A stretch of DNA of 64,000 nt from Tolypothrix sp. NIES-4075 (GTDB lineage: Bacteria > Cyanobacteriota > Cyanobacteriia > Cyanobacteriales > Nostocaceae). This document shows positions 35,473-46,500 of the stretch, in pieces. The position numbers and the translations under genes are program-made. The DNA lies in NCBI RefSeq assembly GCF_002218085.1, contig NZ_BDUC01000010.1, positions 206,038 to 270,037 on the forward strand, written 5' to 3'. The stretch's first letter is position 1. Every line of letters begins with the position of its first letter. The notes under the pieces were generated by a model that saw nothing but the letters and a program-made list of their open reading frames with translations, searched no databases and was not told where the DNA came from.

Positions 35473-38400
35473 ATGAGTATCACCATTGCCGGTTACAACC
35501 TCATCGAAGTCATTTGTGAGGGTACTACTACCTGTGTTTACCGTGCTACGAGGGAACCAGAGCAAACCTCGGTGATAATTAAAACTATTAAAACTGAGTA
35601 TCCGACTATAGAACAGCTTACCCGATTAAGACATGAATATCAAATACTTCAATCTTTAGAGATAGAAGGAATTGTTAAACCCTTAGCTTGGATGAGCGAT
35701 CGCAATGGTTTGGCGCTAATCTTATCAGATTTTGGGGGAGAACCCCTGAAAAATTTTATTACCGCGCAAAATTTGGATTTAAGCAATTTTTTGCAAATTG
35801 GTATTCAATTGTCTTCAACGCTTGCTCAAATACATCAAAATAATATTATTCATAAAGATATTAAACCCCAAAATATCCTGATAAACGCGAAAACTGGTCA
35901 AGTTGAAATTATAGACTTTAGTATTTCATCGCACCTGTCAAGAGAAAATCAGACTATCAGCAATCTCAATTTGCTGGAAGGCACCCTTGCTTATATGTCA
36001 CCAGAACAAACTGGGAGGATGAATCGCTCAATTGACTACCGAACTGACTTTTACTCCTTAGGCGTCACCTTTTATGAAATGCTAACAGGACAGCTACCCT
36101 TTCAAGCTACTGACTTTTTGGAATTAGTTCACTGCCATATTGCTAAAACACCAGCTACACCTAAAGAAGTCAATTCAGAAATTCCTCAAGCAGTTTCTGA
36201 TATTGTCATGAAATTATTAGCTAAGACTGCTGAACAGAGATATCAAAGTGCCTTGGGACTAAAAGCAGACTTGGAAGAATGTCTAAATAAAGTGCAAGCA
36301 ACTGGGACAATTGAAGATTTCATTGTTGGTCAACTGGATTCATACAGTCAATTTATCATTCCCCAAAAACTTTATGGTCGTGAAAAAGAAGTTGCGAGCC
36401 TAATAAATGCCTTTGACCGAGTTAGCCTTGGGGCAACTGAGATAATTTTGGTGAGTGGTTACTCAGGTATTGGAAAATCCTCCTTGGTAAATGAAATTCA
36501 TAAACCCATCGTCCGTCAGCGGGGTTATTTTATTTCTGGGAAGTTTGACCAATTTAAGCGGAATATTCCTTATGCTTCTATAATTCAAGCATTTCAAGAA
36601 TTGATTCGGCAGTTGTTAACAGAAAGCGCTGAAAAAGTAGCAGTTTGGAAAGCAAAAATTTTAAACGCTGTAAGTTCCAATGGTCAGGTGATTATTGATG
36701 TCATTCCCGAAGTTGAACGAATTATTGGTTCTCAGCCTGCGGTTCCGCAATTGGCAGCAACTGAATCGCAAAACCGATTTAATCGGGTGTTTCAACAATT
36801 CATTCACGTATTTTGTCAACCCGAACATCCGCTGGTACTTTTTTTGGATGACTTACAGTGGACAGATTCAGCTTCTCTCAAGTTAATTCAACTGCTTGCT
36901 TGTGACTTAAATAGCCAATATTTGTTGCTGATTGGAGTGTATCGAGATAACGAAGTTAGTGCGACTCATCCGTTGATGTTGACTTTGGAAGAAATTCAAA
37001 AAACGAATGCGGTTGTCAACAATATTGTCCTGCAACCTTTACATATCACTCATGTCAACCAATTGGTAAGCGATACCCTACGCACTGACCAACAAAAGTC
37101 ACAGCCACTAGCTAAGTTACTGTTTAACAAAACTCAAGGAAATCCTTTCTTTTTAACTCAACTGCTAAAATCTCTTCATCAGGAAAATCTGTTGTCATTT
37201 AACTTCAGTCATGGTTGTTGGCAGTGGAATATCGAGTTGCTGAAAGACATTGATATCACTGACAATGTTGTTGAATTAATGGTCAATCAGATTCAGAAGC
37301 TGTCACCTACGACGCAAAATGTCTTAAAGTTAGCTGCTTGTATTGGGGATAAATTTTCTTTAGATATTTTGAGTATTGTGAATCAAACATATTTGTCACA
37401 AACAGCAGTAGATTTGTGGGAATCTTTGCAAGCAGGTTTAGTTCTACCCTTAGATGAATCTTACAAAATACCTTTAGTCGGGGAATGGGGAGACAAGGAG
37501 ACAAGGAGACAAGGAGACAAGGAGACAAGGGAGAGCTTTCTTCTTTCTTACCCTTTTCCCCTCCTCAAAATGCCCAATGCCCAATTTCCAATTGCCTACA
37601 AGTTTCTACATGACCGCGTGCAGCAAGCGGCTTATTCTCTGATTGCAGATTCGCAGAAAAAAGAAACTCATCTAAAAATCGGTCGATTGCTTCTACAAAA
37701 AACTACCCTTGAAGAACGAAAAGAAAATATTTTTGCTTTGGTTAATCAACTTAATTACGGCACCGACTTACTCACCTTAAAGTCAGAAAAATATGAACTG
37801 GCTGAACTTAATCTTATAGCAGGTCAGAAGGCGAAAGCAGCGACAGCGTATGAGTCTGCTATCCGCTATTTAAAGGTGGGTTTAAACTTATTGACAGCAA
37901 ATAGCTGGGAGGAGCAGTACGAAATCACGCTGGCACTCTATGAATTAGCAGTGGAAACAGCGTATCTGAACGGCGATTTTCAGCAGATGGAGAAATGGGC
38001 AACAATTGTTTTGCAACAGGCAAAAACCTTTATTGACAAAATGAAAGTCTATGAGGTGAAAATTCAAGCTTGCATGGCGCAAGTCAAGCAACTCGAAGCA
38101 GTTAAGATTGGGTTAGAAGCGTTGGAACTTTTGGGGGTGAGGTTCCCATTGCCAACGGATTTGGATATCGAACAAACACTCTCGCAAACAGCAATAAATT
38201 TAACTGGGAAGAGTATAGAAGACTTGATTAATTTACCGTTAATGACAGAGGTAGATAAGCTAGCAGCCATACGTATGCTAACAAGTATGGGTTCTCCTAC
38301 CTATCAAGCTGCACCTGCACTGTTTCCGTTGATTGTTTGCGAACATGTTAATTTATCTATCAAATATGGAAATGCTCCTTTCTCTGCATACGGTTATGTT

Positions 38401-41400
38401 TGTTACGGTGTGATTTTAAACGGGGTAATTCAAGACATTGATTCGGCTTATAAATTTGGCAAGTTGGCTTTAAACTTGCTGGAACGATACAACGTTTTAG
38501 AAATTAAGACAAGTGTATTCTTCGTAGCAGCGGCGTGTACGATTCATGGTAAAGTTCATGTTAGGGATACTTTGCCACTTTTACAAGATGGATATGAAAG
38601 TGGACTAGAAAACGGACATTTTGAATACGGTGGCTATGCTGCCATGCAAAAATGCCAATATTCATATTTCATCGGTCAGGAACTGACAAGTCTTGAACGA
38701 GAAATGGCAACAATTAGTAATTCCCTGACTCAACTCAAGCAAGAAAACGCTTTGAGTTGGAATCAAATTTTTCAGCAGTCAGTTCTTAATTTGCTGGAAT
38801 TTTGTGAAAATCCGTGCTGTTTGCTGGGTGAAGTATACAACCAGGAGAAATCATTACCGCTTTTGAGAAAAGCTAATGATAGAACTGGACTCCACTATTT
38901 TTATTTAAACAAACTTATTCTCTGTTATTTGTTTGGAGAGTACCAGCAAGCATGGGAAAATGCTGCCTATGGTTCTGAGTATTTAGATGGGGTAAAAGCG
39001 TTTCTTGTTGTACAAGTCTTCCATTTCTACGATTCTTTAGCACAACTAGCGATATATTCATCAGCGTCACATTCACAACAAGAACACCTCTTAAACAGAG
39101 TAATTAATAACCAGGAAAAGATGCAGAAATGGGCAGAACATGCTCCAATGAATTTTCAGCATAAATACGAGCTTGTGGAGGCAGAAAAAGCGCGAGTATT
39201 AAGTCAATATTGGCAAGCGATGGAATTTTATGACCGAGCGATCGCTCAAGCAAAAAACCAGGGATACATCCAAGAAGAAGCGCTCTGCAATGAACTAGCA
39301 GCAAAGTTTTATTTTGAGTCTGGCAGAGAAAAGGTAGCTCAGACTTATTTGACTGATGCTTACTATGGATATATTCGCTGGGGAGCGACGGCAAAAGTCA
39401 AAGATTTAGAAGCAAGATATCCTCATATCTTCTCTCAGATATCGCAGGGAAAAACCAAAGTAGAAATAAGTCAGACAATTAGATCTACGACTATAAATAG
39501 TCCCGGATTTCTGGATTTAGCCGCAGTTATGAAAGCATCTCTTGCCCTTTCTGGTGAAATGGTTTTGGACAAATTGCTGGCGAAATTGATGCAAATTGTT
39601 TTGGCAAATGCCGGAGCAGAAACGGGTTTTTTAATTTTAGAAAAAGCAGGGCAGTTATTTATAGAAGCCTCTGGAAGTGTTGGGCATGAAATAATGGTGC
39701 AGCAATCAACATCTATAGAATCTAGTCAGCAGCTACCAATATCTCTAATTAATTATGTGCGAAGTACTCAGGAGAATATCGTACTGAACGATGCTAGCCG
39801 TCAGGGAGTATTTACGACAGATAGCTATATCCTCAACAAAAAACCAAAATCTATTTTGTGTACGCCAATTGTTAATCAAGGTAAACTTATTGGCATTCTT
39901 TATTTAGAAAATAATTTGACCATTGGTGCATTTACACCAGAGCGATTGGAAGTTTTACAACTTTTATCTTCTCAAGCAGCAATATCGATTGAGAATGCGC
40001 GTTTGTATAATGATTTAGAGGAGTACAATCAAACGCTCAGTGCGAAAGTGGAAGAGCGAACGTTGGAGTTACAAGAGAAAAATTTACAATTACAACAGGA
40101 AATTAAAGAACGGCAGCGAGCAGAAGAAGCAGCAAAACAAGCCAACCGTGCCAAGAGCGAATTCCTGGCTAATATGAGCCATGAATTCCGCACCCCGCTT
40201 AATGGTATTTTGGGTTATACGCAAATTTTTCAGAAAGACAAAAATTTAACTTCTCAGCAAAAGAATGGTATTAACATTATCCATCAGTGTGGCGAACATC
40301 TACTGACACTGATCAACGATATTTTAGACCTCTCCAAAATCGAAGCTCGGAGAATGGAACTTGAGGCAAAAGAGTTTGTTTTTCCGGAATTTATTGAGAG
40401 TATTGCTGATATTTGCCGCATTCGTGCCCAACAAAAGGGAATTTCCTTAATTTACAAAACGTTTTCTCCACTACCAAAAGTCATTCGAGCAGATGAAAAA
40501 CGGTTGCGTCAAGTCTTGATTAATTTACTTAGCAATGCAGTTAAGTTTACAGAAAAAGGATGTATAACTTTTAAAGTGGGCTATCAAAAGGAGAAACTTC
40601 GGTTTCAAGTGGAAGATACGGGTATTGGCATTGCACAAGAGCAATTGAAAGAAATATTTTTGCCATTCCAGCAGGTGGGTGAGCATAGTCGGAAGATTGA
40701 AGGAACAGGATTGGGATTGGCAATTAGCCATCAATTAGTTCAGCTCATGGGTGGGGAATTGATGGTGAAGAGTACTTTAGGGAAAGGGAGCGTTTTTTGG
40801 CTAGAGTTGGATTTACCTGAGGTTTTGCAAGAGATTAATGTAAACAGCGTCGATCGCCGCCACATCATTGGTTATCTTGGCAGCAAACGCAAAGTTTTGG
40901 TGGTAGACGACAAATGGGCAAATCGTTCCGTTTTGCTGAATTTACTAGAGCCTTTAGGGTTTGAAGTCGCAGAAGCGACAGATGGCTTAGACGCTCTTAA
41001 TAAAGCGCATGAATTTAAGCCCGATGTCATTTTTATGGACTTGGTAATGACCGTGATGGATGGCTTTGAAGCCACCCGTCGCCTCAGAATGTTACCAGAC
41101 CTGAAGGAAGTGGTGGTAATTGCCGCCTCCGCTAGCGTTTTTGATTTCGATCAAAAGCAAAGTCGAGAAGTTGGTTGCGATGATTTTATCCCCAAACCAA
41201 TCCGGGAAGGTGAGCTTTTAGAAAAATTAAAAATTCACTTGGGGCTGGAATGGGTTTATGAGGAGCAAAAAAGCAGGGAAGAACTCAGCAGTCCCCTACG
41301 CACTCAGGACTCATTTGTGGCTCCACCAGCAGAGGAACTAGCAGTTTTGCTTGATTTGGCGATGAGGGGAGACTTAAGAGGCATTACAAAACGAGCGATA

Positions 41401-41508
41401 AAATTAGAGGAGTTGGATGAACGATGGATACCGTTTGCCACTCATTTGCGCCAACTTGCTAAAGGTTTTAAAGGGAAACAAATCTTGGAGTTCCTCAAAC
41501 AATATTAA
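35473..41508 (+). CDS. Giant Ser/Thr kinase - ATPase - GAF - histidine kinase - receiver hybrid
   Basis: A 2011-aa signalling protein: Ser/Thr kinase domain (1 to about 270, HKDIKPQN loop), AAA-type ATPase (P-loop GYSGIGKS near 330), a long helical repeat region (to about 1340), GAF (about 1350-1500), histidine kinase (HisKA His in MSHEFRTPLNG near 1570; HATPase with GTGLGLAIS), and a receiver domain (VLVVDDK near 1808; phospho-Asp in FMDLVMT near 1855). The DFG of the kinase domain reads DFS. A tandem repeat encoding GDKETRRQGDKETRES lies at about 675-690. Thirteen bases before the next histidine kinase, so the two form an operon. Located inside the NRPS locus but on the other strand. Confidence 0.9.
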   Translation: MSITIAGYNLIEVICEGTTTCVYRATREPEQTSVIIKTIKTEYPTIEQLTRLRHEYQILQSLEIEGIVKPLAWMSDRNGLALILSDFGGEPLKNFITAQNLDLSNFLQIGIQLSSTLAQIHQNNIIHKDIKPQNILINAKTGQVEIIDFSISSHLSRENQTISNLNLLEGTLAYMSPEQTGRMNRSIDYRTDFYSLGVTFYEMLTGQLPFQATDFLELVHCHIAKTPATPKEVNSEIPQAVSDIVMKLLAKTAEQRYQSALGLKADLEECLNKVQATGTIEDFIVGQLDSYSQFIIPQKLYGREKEVASLINAFDRVSLGATEIILVSGYSGIGKSSLVNEIHKPIVRQRGYFISGKFDQFKRNIPYASIIQAFQELIRQLLTESAEKVAVWKAKILNAVSSNGQVIIDVIPEVERIIGSQPAVPQLAATESQNRFNRVFQQFIHVFCQPEHPLVLFLDDLQWTDSASLKLIQLLACDLNSQYLLLIGVYRDNEVSATHPLMLTLEEIQKTNAVVNNIVLQPLHITHVNQLVSDTLRTDQQKSQPLAKLLFNKTQGNPFFLTQLLKSLHQENLLSFNFSHGCWQWNIELLKDIDITDNVVELMVNQIQKLSPTTQNVLKLAACIGDKFSLDILSIVNQTYLSQTAVDLWESLQAGLVLPLDESYKIPLVGEWGDKETRRQGDKETRESFLLSYPFPLLKMPNAQFPIAYKFLHDRVQQAAYSLIADSQKKETHLKIGRLLLQKTTLEERKENIFALVNQLNYGTDLLTLKSEKYELAELNLIAGQKAKAATAYESAIRYLKVGLNLLTANSWEEQYEITLALYELAVETAYLNGDFQQMEKWATIVLQQAKTFIDKMKVYEVKIQACMAQVKQLEAVKIGLEALELLGVRFPLPTDLDIEQTLSQTAINLTGKSIEDLINLPLMTEVDKLAAIRMLTSMGSPTYQAAPALFPLIVCEHVNLSIKYGNAPFSAYGYVCYGVILNGVIQDIDSAYKFGKLALNLLERYNVLEIKTSVFFVAAACTIHGKVHVRDTLPLLQDGYESGLENGHFEYGGYAAMQKCQYSYFIGQELTSLEREMATISNSLTQLKQENALSWNQIFQQSVLNLLEFCENPCCLLGEVYNQEKSLPLLRKANDRTGLHYFYLNKLILCYLFGEYQQAWENAAYGSEYLDGVKAFLVVQVFHFYDSLAQLAIYSSASHSQQEHLLNRVINNQEKMQKWAEHAPMNFQHKYELVEAEKARVLSQYWQAMEFYDRAIAQAKNQGYIQEEALCNELAAKFYFESGREKVAQTYLTDAYYGYIRWGATAKVKDLEARYPHIFSQISQGKTKVEISQTIRSTTINSPGFLDLAAVMKASLALSGEMVLDKLLAKLMQIVLANAGAETGFLILEKAGQLFIEASGSVGHEIMVQQSTSIESSQQLPISLINYVRSTQENIVLNDASRQGVFTTDSYILNKKPKSILCTPIVNQGKLIGILYLENNLTIGAFTPERLEVLQLLSSQAAISIENARLYNDLEEYNQTLSAKVEERTLELQEKNLQLQQEIKERQRAEEAAKQANRAKSEFLANMSHEFRTPLNGILGYTQIFQKDKNLTSQQKNGINIIHQCGEHLLTLINDILDLSKIEARRMELEAKEFVFPEFIESIADICRIRAQQKGISLIYKTFSPLPKVIRADEKRLRQVLINLLSNAVKFTEKGCITFKVGYQKEKLRFQVEDTGIGIAQEQLKEIFLPFQQVGEHSRKIEGTGLGLAISHQLVQLMGGELMVKSTLGKGSVFWLELDLPEVLQEINVNSVDRRHIIGYLGSKRKVLVVDDKWANRSVLLNLLEPLGFEVAEATDGLDALNKAHEFKPDVIFMDLVMTVMDGFEATRRLRMLPDLKEVVVIAASASVFDFDQKQSREVGCDDFIPKPIREGELLEKLKIHLGLEWVYEEQKSREELSSPLRTQDSFVAPPAEELAVLLDLAMRGDLRGITKRAIKLEELDERWIPFATHLRQLAKGFKGKQILEFLKQY
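37488..37534 (+). repeat. In-frame GGAGACAA tandem array in the hybrid kinase
   Basis: About five tandem units of GGAGACAA are translated without breaking frame, in the helical region after the ATPase domain. The following bases (CCAATGCCCAATTTCCA) also look repeat-like. Confidence 0.75.
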
Positions 41509-41521
41509 TTAAGAGATTTTT

Positions 41522-43483
41522 ATGAGTGATTTTACTGAAAAAGGTGTCATTTTAATCGTTGATGATACTCCGACAAATTTAGAGATATTGTTCGATTTTT
41601 TAGCCGATGCTCGATTTACAGTGTTGGTTGCAGAAGATGGGGAAAGTGCGATCGCCAGAGCGGAATATGCTCCACCCGACTTGATTTTGTTGGACATACT
41701 CATGCCGGGAATAGACGGTTTTGAAACGTGCCGCCGTCTGAAAGACAATCAATTAACAAAAGATATTCCCGTCATTTTCATGACCGCACTTTCCGATACA
41801 GTGGATAAGGTCAAAGGCTTGAATCTTGGTGCTGTGGATTATATCACAAAACCGCTTCAACATGAAGAGGTTTTAGCCCGTATCGAACTTCATCTCAGGC
41901 TGCGGAACCTAACTAAAACACTCCAAGAGCAAAATCTGCAAATCCGCGAACAAGCTGCTTTGCTTGATATCACCACAGATGCAATTTTGGTTAGAGACTT
42001 CGACAACCAAATCTGTTTTTGGAACAAAGGAGCTGAACATTTGTATGGATGGAAGGCAATAGAAGCAATTGGCAAGAATGCCAATCAGCTTCTGTATCCG
42101 CTGGAAACTCAATCTCAACTCCAAAACCTCCAAGAAAGTTTACCTATTGGTGGCTCTTGGCAGGGTGAGTTGCATCAAGTGACCAAAGAAGGCAAGGAAA
42201 TAATTGTTGCTAGCCGCTGGACTTTGATGCGCGATCAAAATGACCAACCTAAATCGATTCTTACGGTCAACACCGACATTACAGAGAAAAAACAACTCGA
42301 AGCGCAGTTTCTCCGAGCGCAGCGACTGGAGAGCATTGGCACACTTGCTGGTGGCATTGCACATGACCTGAACAATATTCTGACTCCAATTCTGGCGGCA
42401 GCGCAACTGTTGCCGCTAAAACTGTCTGATACTGATGAGCAAAGTCAGCAGATGTTTAAGATTATAGAAATTAACGCTAAACGCGGGGCGGCTTTGGTCA
42501 AGCAAGTGCTACAGTTTGCACGCGGAGTTGAAGACAAGGGCACGATTGTGGAAGTGAACGATCTGTTCTCAGAAATTAAGCAGATTGTCCAACAGACATT
42601 TCCCAAATCGATTGAATTTTCCACAAATATCAAGTCAGACCTTTGGGCTGTGGTTGCCGATGTTACACATTTGCATCAGGTGCTGATGAATTTAGTCGTC
42701 AACGCTCGCGATGCCATGCCCGACGGCGGGAATTTGGATATCTCTGCGGAAAATGTGTTCATTGATGAACAGTATGTCCGCATGAATCTTGAGGCAAGTG
42801 TTGGTCCTTACATTGCGATCGCTGTTGCAGATACAGGCATCGGTATGTCCCCAGAAATATTGGATAGAATATTCGAGCCGTTTTTCACTACTAAAGAGTT
42901 TGGCAAAGGTACAGGTTTGGGTCTTTCAACCGTGAGGGGGATTATAACAAGTCATAATGGTTTTGTCAAGGTATCCAGCAACGTTGGCAGAGGAACTGAA
43001 TTTAAAGTGTTCTTGCCAGCAGTGCAGGCAACAGCAACACCACTTGCAGAAAATCTCGAACTACCAAAGGGAAACGGAGAATTAATTCTCGTTGTCGATG
43101 ACGAAGCCCCAATTTTAGAGACGACCAAAATCTCGTTAGAAACGTACAATTATAAAGTGTTGACAGCCAGCGATGGAATTGAGGCGATCGCCCAGTATGC
43201 CCAGCACAAAGATAAAATTAGTGTGGTCTTGGTGGATATGATGATGCCGTCGATGGACGGAGCGCTTACCATTCGCGCATTGCAAAAAATGAATTCGCAA
43301 GTCTTGATTATTGCTGTCAGCGGTTTGGTAGCCAGTAACAAAGTGATGGGGGTTGCTCAAGTCAAAGCATTTCTTTCTAAACCCTACACTACAAAGGAAT
43401 TATTGCAAACTTTACAGCGATTAAAGCTGAAGGAACACGAAAATGTGGCTGGTATCCAGGCGACGAAATTAATACCCAACTAA
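41522..43483 (+). CDS. Hybrid histidine kinase, receiver-PAS-HisKA-HATPase-receiver
   Basis: A 653-aa protein. First receiver domain about 1-125 (VILIVDDTPTNLE; phospho-Asp in LLDILMP), PAS domain about 145-265, histidine kinase (GGIAHDLNNIL near 280; ATPase VADTGIGMSPE, GTGLGLSTVRG) and a second receiver (LILVVDDEAPILE, VLVDMMMPSMDG, about 525-640). No membrane helix, so it is cytoplasmic. It starts 13 bp after the giant kinase and is probably its phosphorelay partner. Target unknown. Confidence 0.9.
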   Translation: MSDFTEKGVILIVDDTPTNLEILFDFLADARFTVLVAEDGESAIARAEYAPPDLILLDILMPGIDGFETCRRLKDNQLTKDIPVIFMTALSDTVDKVKGLNLGAVDYITKPLQHEEVLARIELHLRLRNLTKTLQEQNLQIREQAALLDITTDAILVRDFDNQICFWNKGAEHLYGWKAIEAIGKNANQLLYPLETQSQLQNLQESLPIGGSWQGELHQVTKEGKEIIVASRWTLMRDQNDQPKSILTVNTDITEKKQLEAQFLRAQRLESIGTLAGGIAHDLNNILTPILAAAQLLPLKLSDTDEQSQQMFKIIEINAKRGAALVKQVLQFARGVEDKGTIVEVNDLFSEIKQIVQQTFPKSIEFSTNIKSDLWAVVADVTHLHQVLMNLVVNARDAMPDGGNLDISAENVFIDEQYVRMNLEASVGPYIAIAVADTGIGMSPEILDRIFEPFFTTKEFGKGTGLGLSTVRGIITSHNGFVKVSSNVGRGTEFKVFLPAVQATATPLAENLELPKGNGELILVVDDEAPILETTKISLETYNYKVLTASDGIEAIAQYAQHKDKISVVLVDMMMPSMDGALTIRALQKMNSQVLIIAVSGLVASNKVMGVAQVKAFLSKPYTTKELLQTLQRLKLKEHENVAGIQATKLIPN

Positions 43484-43549
43484 AATTATATGTATTTTGT
43501 TTCTAAAGTTTCATTTAATAGCCTCCATTGTTGTGATGTAACAATTTTC

Positions 43550-46500
43550 TTAACCTACAGATAAATTTTGTGCTTTTTCAATACAGATTCTTAACTGTTC
43601 GGCGAGAATTTGAATATGGGGTTTTCTCAGCATGGTGAGGTGATTACCAGGAATAGTATGAATTTCTGTTTTTTCAACAGATAGCTGATTCCAACCCATA
43701 CTCAAATCTTGCTCGGCAATGCTTGACTGAACGGCTGTTCTTAAAAGAGTAATTCGCTTCGGGTACACCTGGGGAACGTAGTTGAGAACTGCTTGATTAT
43801 TAGCATAAAATACACGAAGCATGGGACGAATTGTTAACTCGTTTAAAATTCTTAACCTGGACTCATCAGGCATCGAGTTGGCTATAGCAGCTTCTCCCAA
43901 GATAAAGTGTGAAAATAGATTTGTCTCCAGCCATTGAATAAATTTAGGAAAATTAGGAAGACGAAAAATTAAACTTTTAATTTTGTTTTTGCTAGGGGCA
44001 GTAATTAAACGCAAATAATCAAAGAAAAATGACCATATATATCGCGCTACTATAGTAAAAAGAAACTTGAACCCATTACCAAAGTCAGGTATATTGCTCT
44101 TAATTGGTGCTAAAGTATCAAGCACAGCAAGTAAAGCGACTTCATCCCCAGATTTTTGCAGTTGTTGAGCCATCTCAAAAGCAATCCAACCTCCGAAAGA
44201 CCAACCTCCTAAATAATAAGGTCCTTTTGGCTGTACTTTACGCAATGCTTCAATATAATGGGCAGCCATATCCTCAATGTGAGTTAGTGGCGTTTCTCCG
44301 TCAAGTCCAATGGGTTGTAGCCCGTAAAATGGTTGATTCGTCCCTAAATGATGAGCTAATTCGTAATAAGGAAAGACAACACCAAAGATTGGATGAACGC
44401 AAAAGAAAGGCGGATTTGAACCAGCAGGCTGAATCGCAACCAAGGGAGACCAAGACAGAGAATTTGTTTCTTTGCAGAGATAATTCGCTAAACTTTCAAT
44501 TGTTGGATTTAAAAATATGGTAGATAGAGGGAAGTTGCGCTCAAATTGCTTGTGTATTTGCTCTAACAAGCGTACAGTTAACAGCGAATTTCCTCCCAAG
44601 TCGAAGAAGTTATCGTAAATACCTACACGCTCAATATTAAGGACTTCACCCCAGATTTTTGCTAATGTTAATTCGGTTGAATTACGAGGAGCAATATAGG
44701 TTTTATCTATTGAGCGACTAGTTGCAGTGTCGAGTGCTGTGAGTGCAAGGCGATCTAGTTTACCATTAGGCGTTAGCGGCAGAGAATCCAGCACTACAAA
44801 CACTGCTGGTATCATGTATTCTGGCAATTTTTCTTTTAAGAATTCACGTAGTTTACTGGTTGTTGAATTTTGTAGAGACGCGACCGGTCGCGTCTCTACA
44901 TTTCGCGTCTCTACTCTGGGAATAATATAAGCCACCAAGTAGCGATCGCTCTTTACGTTCTCTTTAGCAATTACTACTGCTTTTTTTACGCTTTGATGCA
45001 TCATCAGCACTGTTTCAATCTCTGATAACTCAATGCGAAAGCCACGAATTTTGACTTGATTATCGATGCGATCCAAAAATTCAATATTACCATCTGGTCG
45101 ATAACAAGCTAAATCACCGCTTTTGTAAAGTCGCGTTCCTTTTTTCTCGCTAAAAAAATTGGGAATAAACTTTTCAGCAGTTAATTGAGGACGATTGATG
45201 TAGCCTTCAGCCACACCATCACCACCGATGTATAATTCACCAGGAATTCCAATTGGTACAGGTTGTAAAGACTTATCTAATATATAAATTTGAGTGTTAG
45301 CAATAGGACGACCTATAGAAGGTTTTTCATAAAGAGTATTAATTTCGGCAACCGTTGACCAAACAGTTGCTTCAGTCGGTCCATAAGCATTAAAAAATCG
45401 CCGATTAGAACTCCACCAGCGTTTTATAATATCCTGGGAACAGAATTCACCTGCACAAATTATACTTTGCAATGCTGGGAGCGATTCTGGAGGTAAAACT
45501 GCCAACACCGCAGGTGGAAGGGTAACATGAGTAATAGCTTTTTCGCGCAATATTTGCAGCAAAGCTTTTCCGGGTAGAAGCGATTCTTTCTTTGCTAAAT
45601 AAAGAGTTGCTTTTGCTCGCAGTGCCATAACAATCTCAAAAATTGAAGCATCAAAACTCAATGATGCAAATTGCAAAATGCGGTTACTCGGTTGCAAGTT
45701 GAAAACTTCAATTTGAGCTGATGCCAAGTTGGAAAGTCCTCGGTGCTTGATTAAAACACCTTTAGGTTGTCCTGTTGAGCCAGAGGTGTAAATAACATAA
45801 GCTAGGTTATCAGATGTTACGCCGCTATTTGGGTTTTCCTGGCTATGTTGTGTAATATTTGCCCAATCTTCATCTATGCAAATAATTGGATTCGAGAAGT
45901 CCTGAAAATGCTTGAGCAACTTTTCTTGTGTTAGCAATACTGAAACTTTCGCATCCTCTAGCATGAAATTTAGACGCGATTGAGGTAGGCTTGGATCTAA
46001 AGGTAAGTATGCTCCACCTGCCTTAAGAATGCCCAACAACCCGATTATCATTTCTAATGAACGCTCTAGGCAAATGCCAACTAAAACATCAGGAACTACC
46101 CCTAATTGTTGTAGGTGATGTGCAAGTTGGTTAGCTTGGTTGTTCAGTTCGCGGTAGGTTAATTGCTGGTGTTCAAAAACTAGTGCGATCGCATTGGGAG
46201 TTTCCGCCACAATTGCTTCAAAAATGTAATTAAAACACTGCCCAATTTTATATTTTTGATTTGGAATTTGGGATTGATTTCGATTAAATATTAATAATTG
46301 ATGTCGTTCTGCTTTTGTTAAAATTGACAAGTGGCAAAGACGCTGTTTTGGATTAGCAACAATGCTTTCTAGCAGCGTTTGGAAATGTCCCAGCATTCGG
46401 GTAATAGTGCTGTTATCAAATAAATCGGTGCTATACACCACTTGTCCTTTAAGGCTTTCCAAATCTTGCCACAGGTGAAACTCCAAATCTAGCTTTGCGG

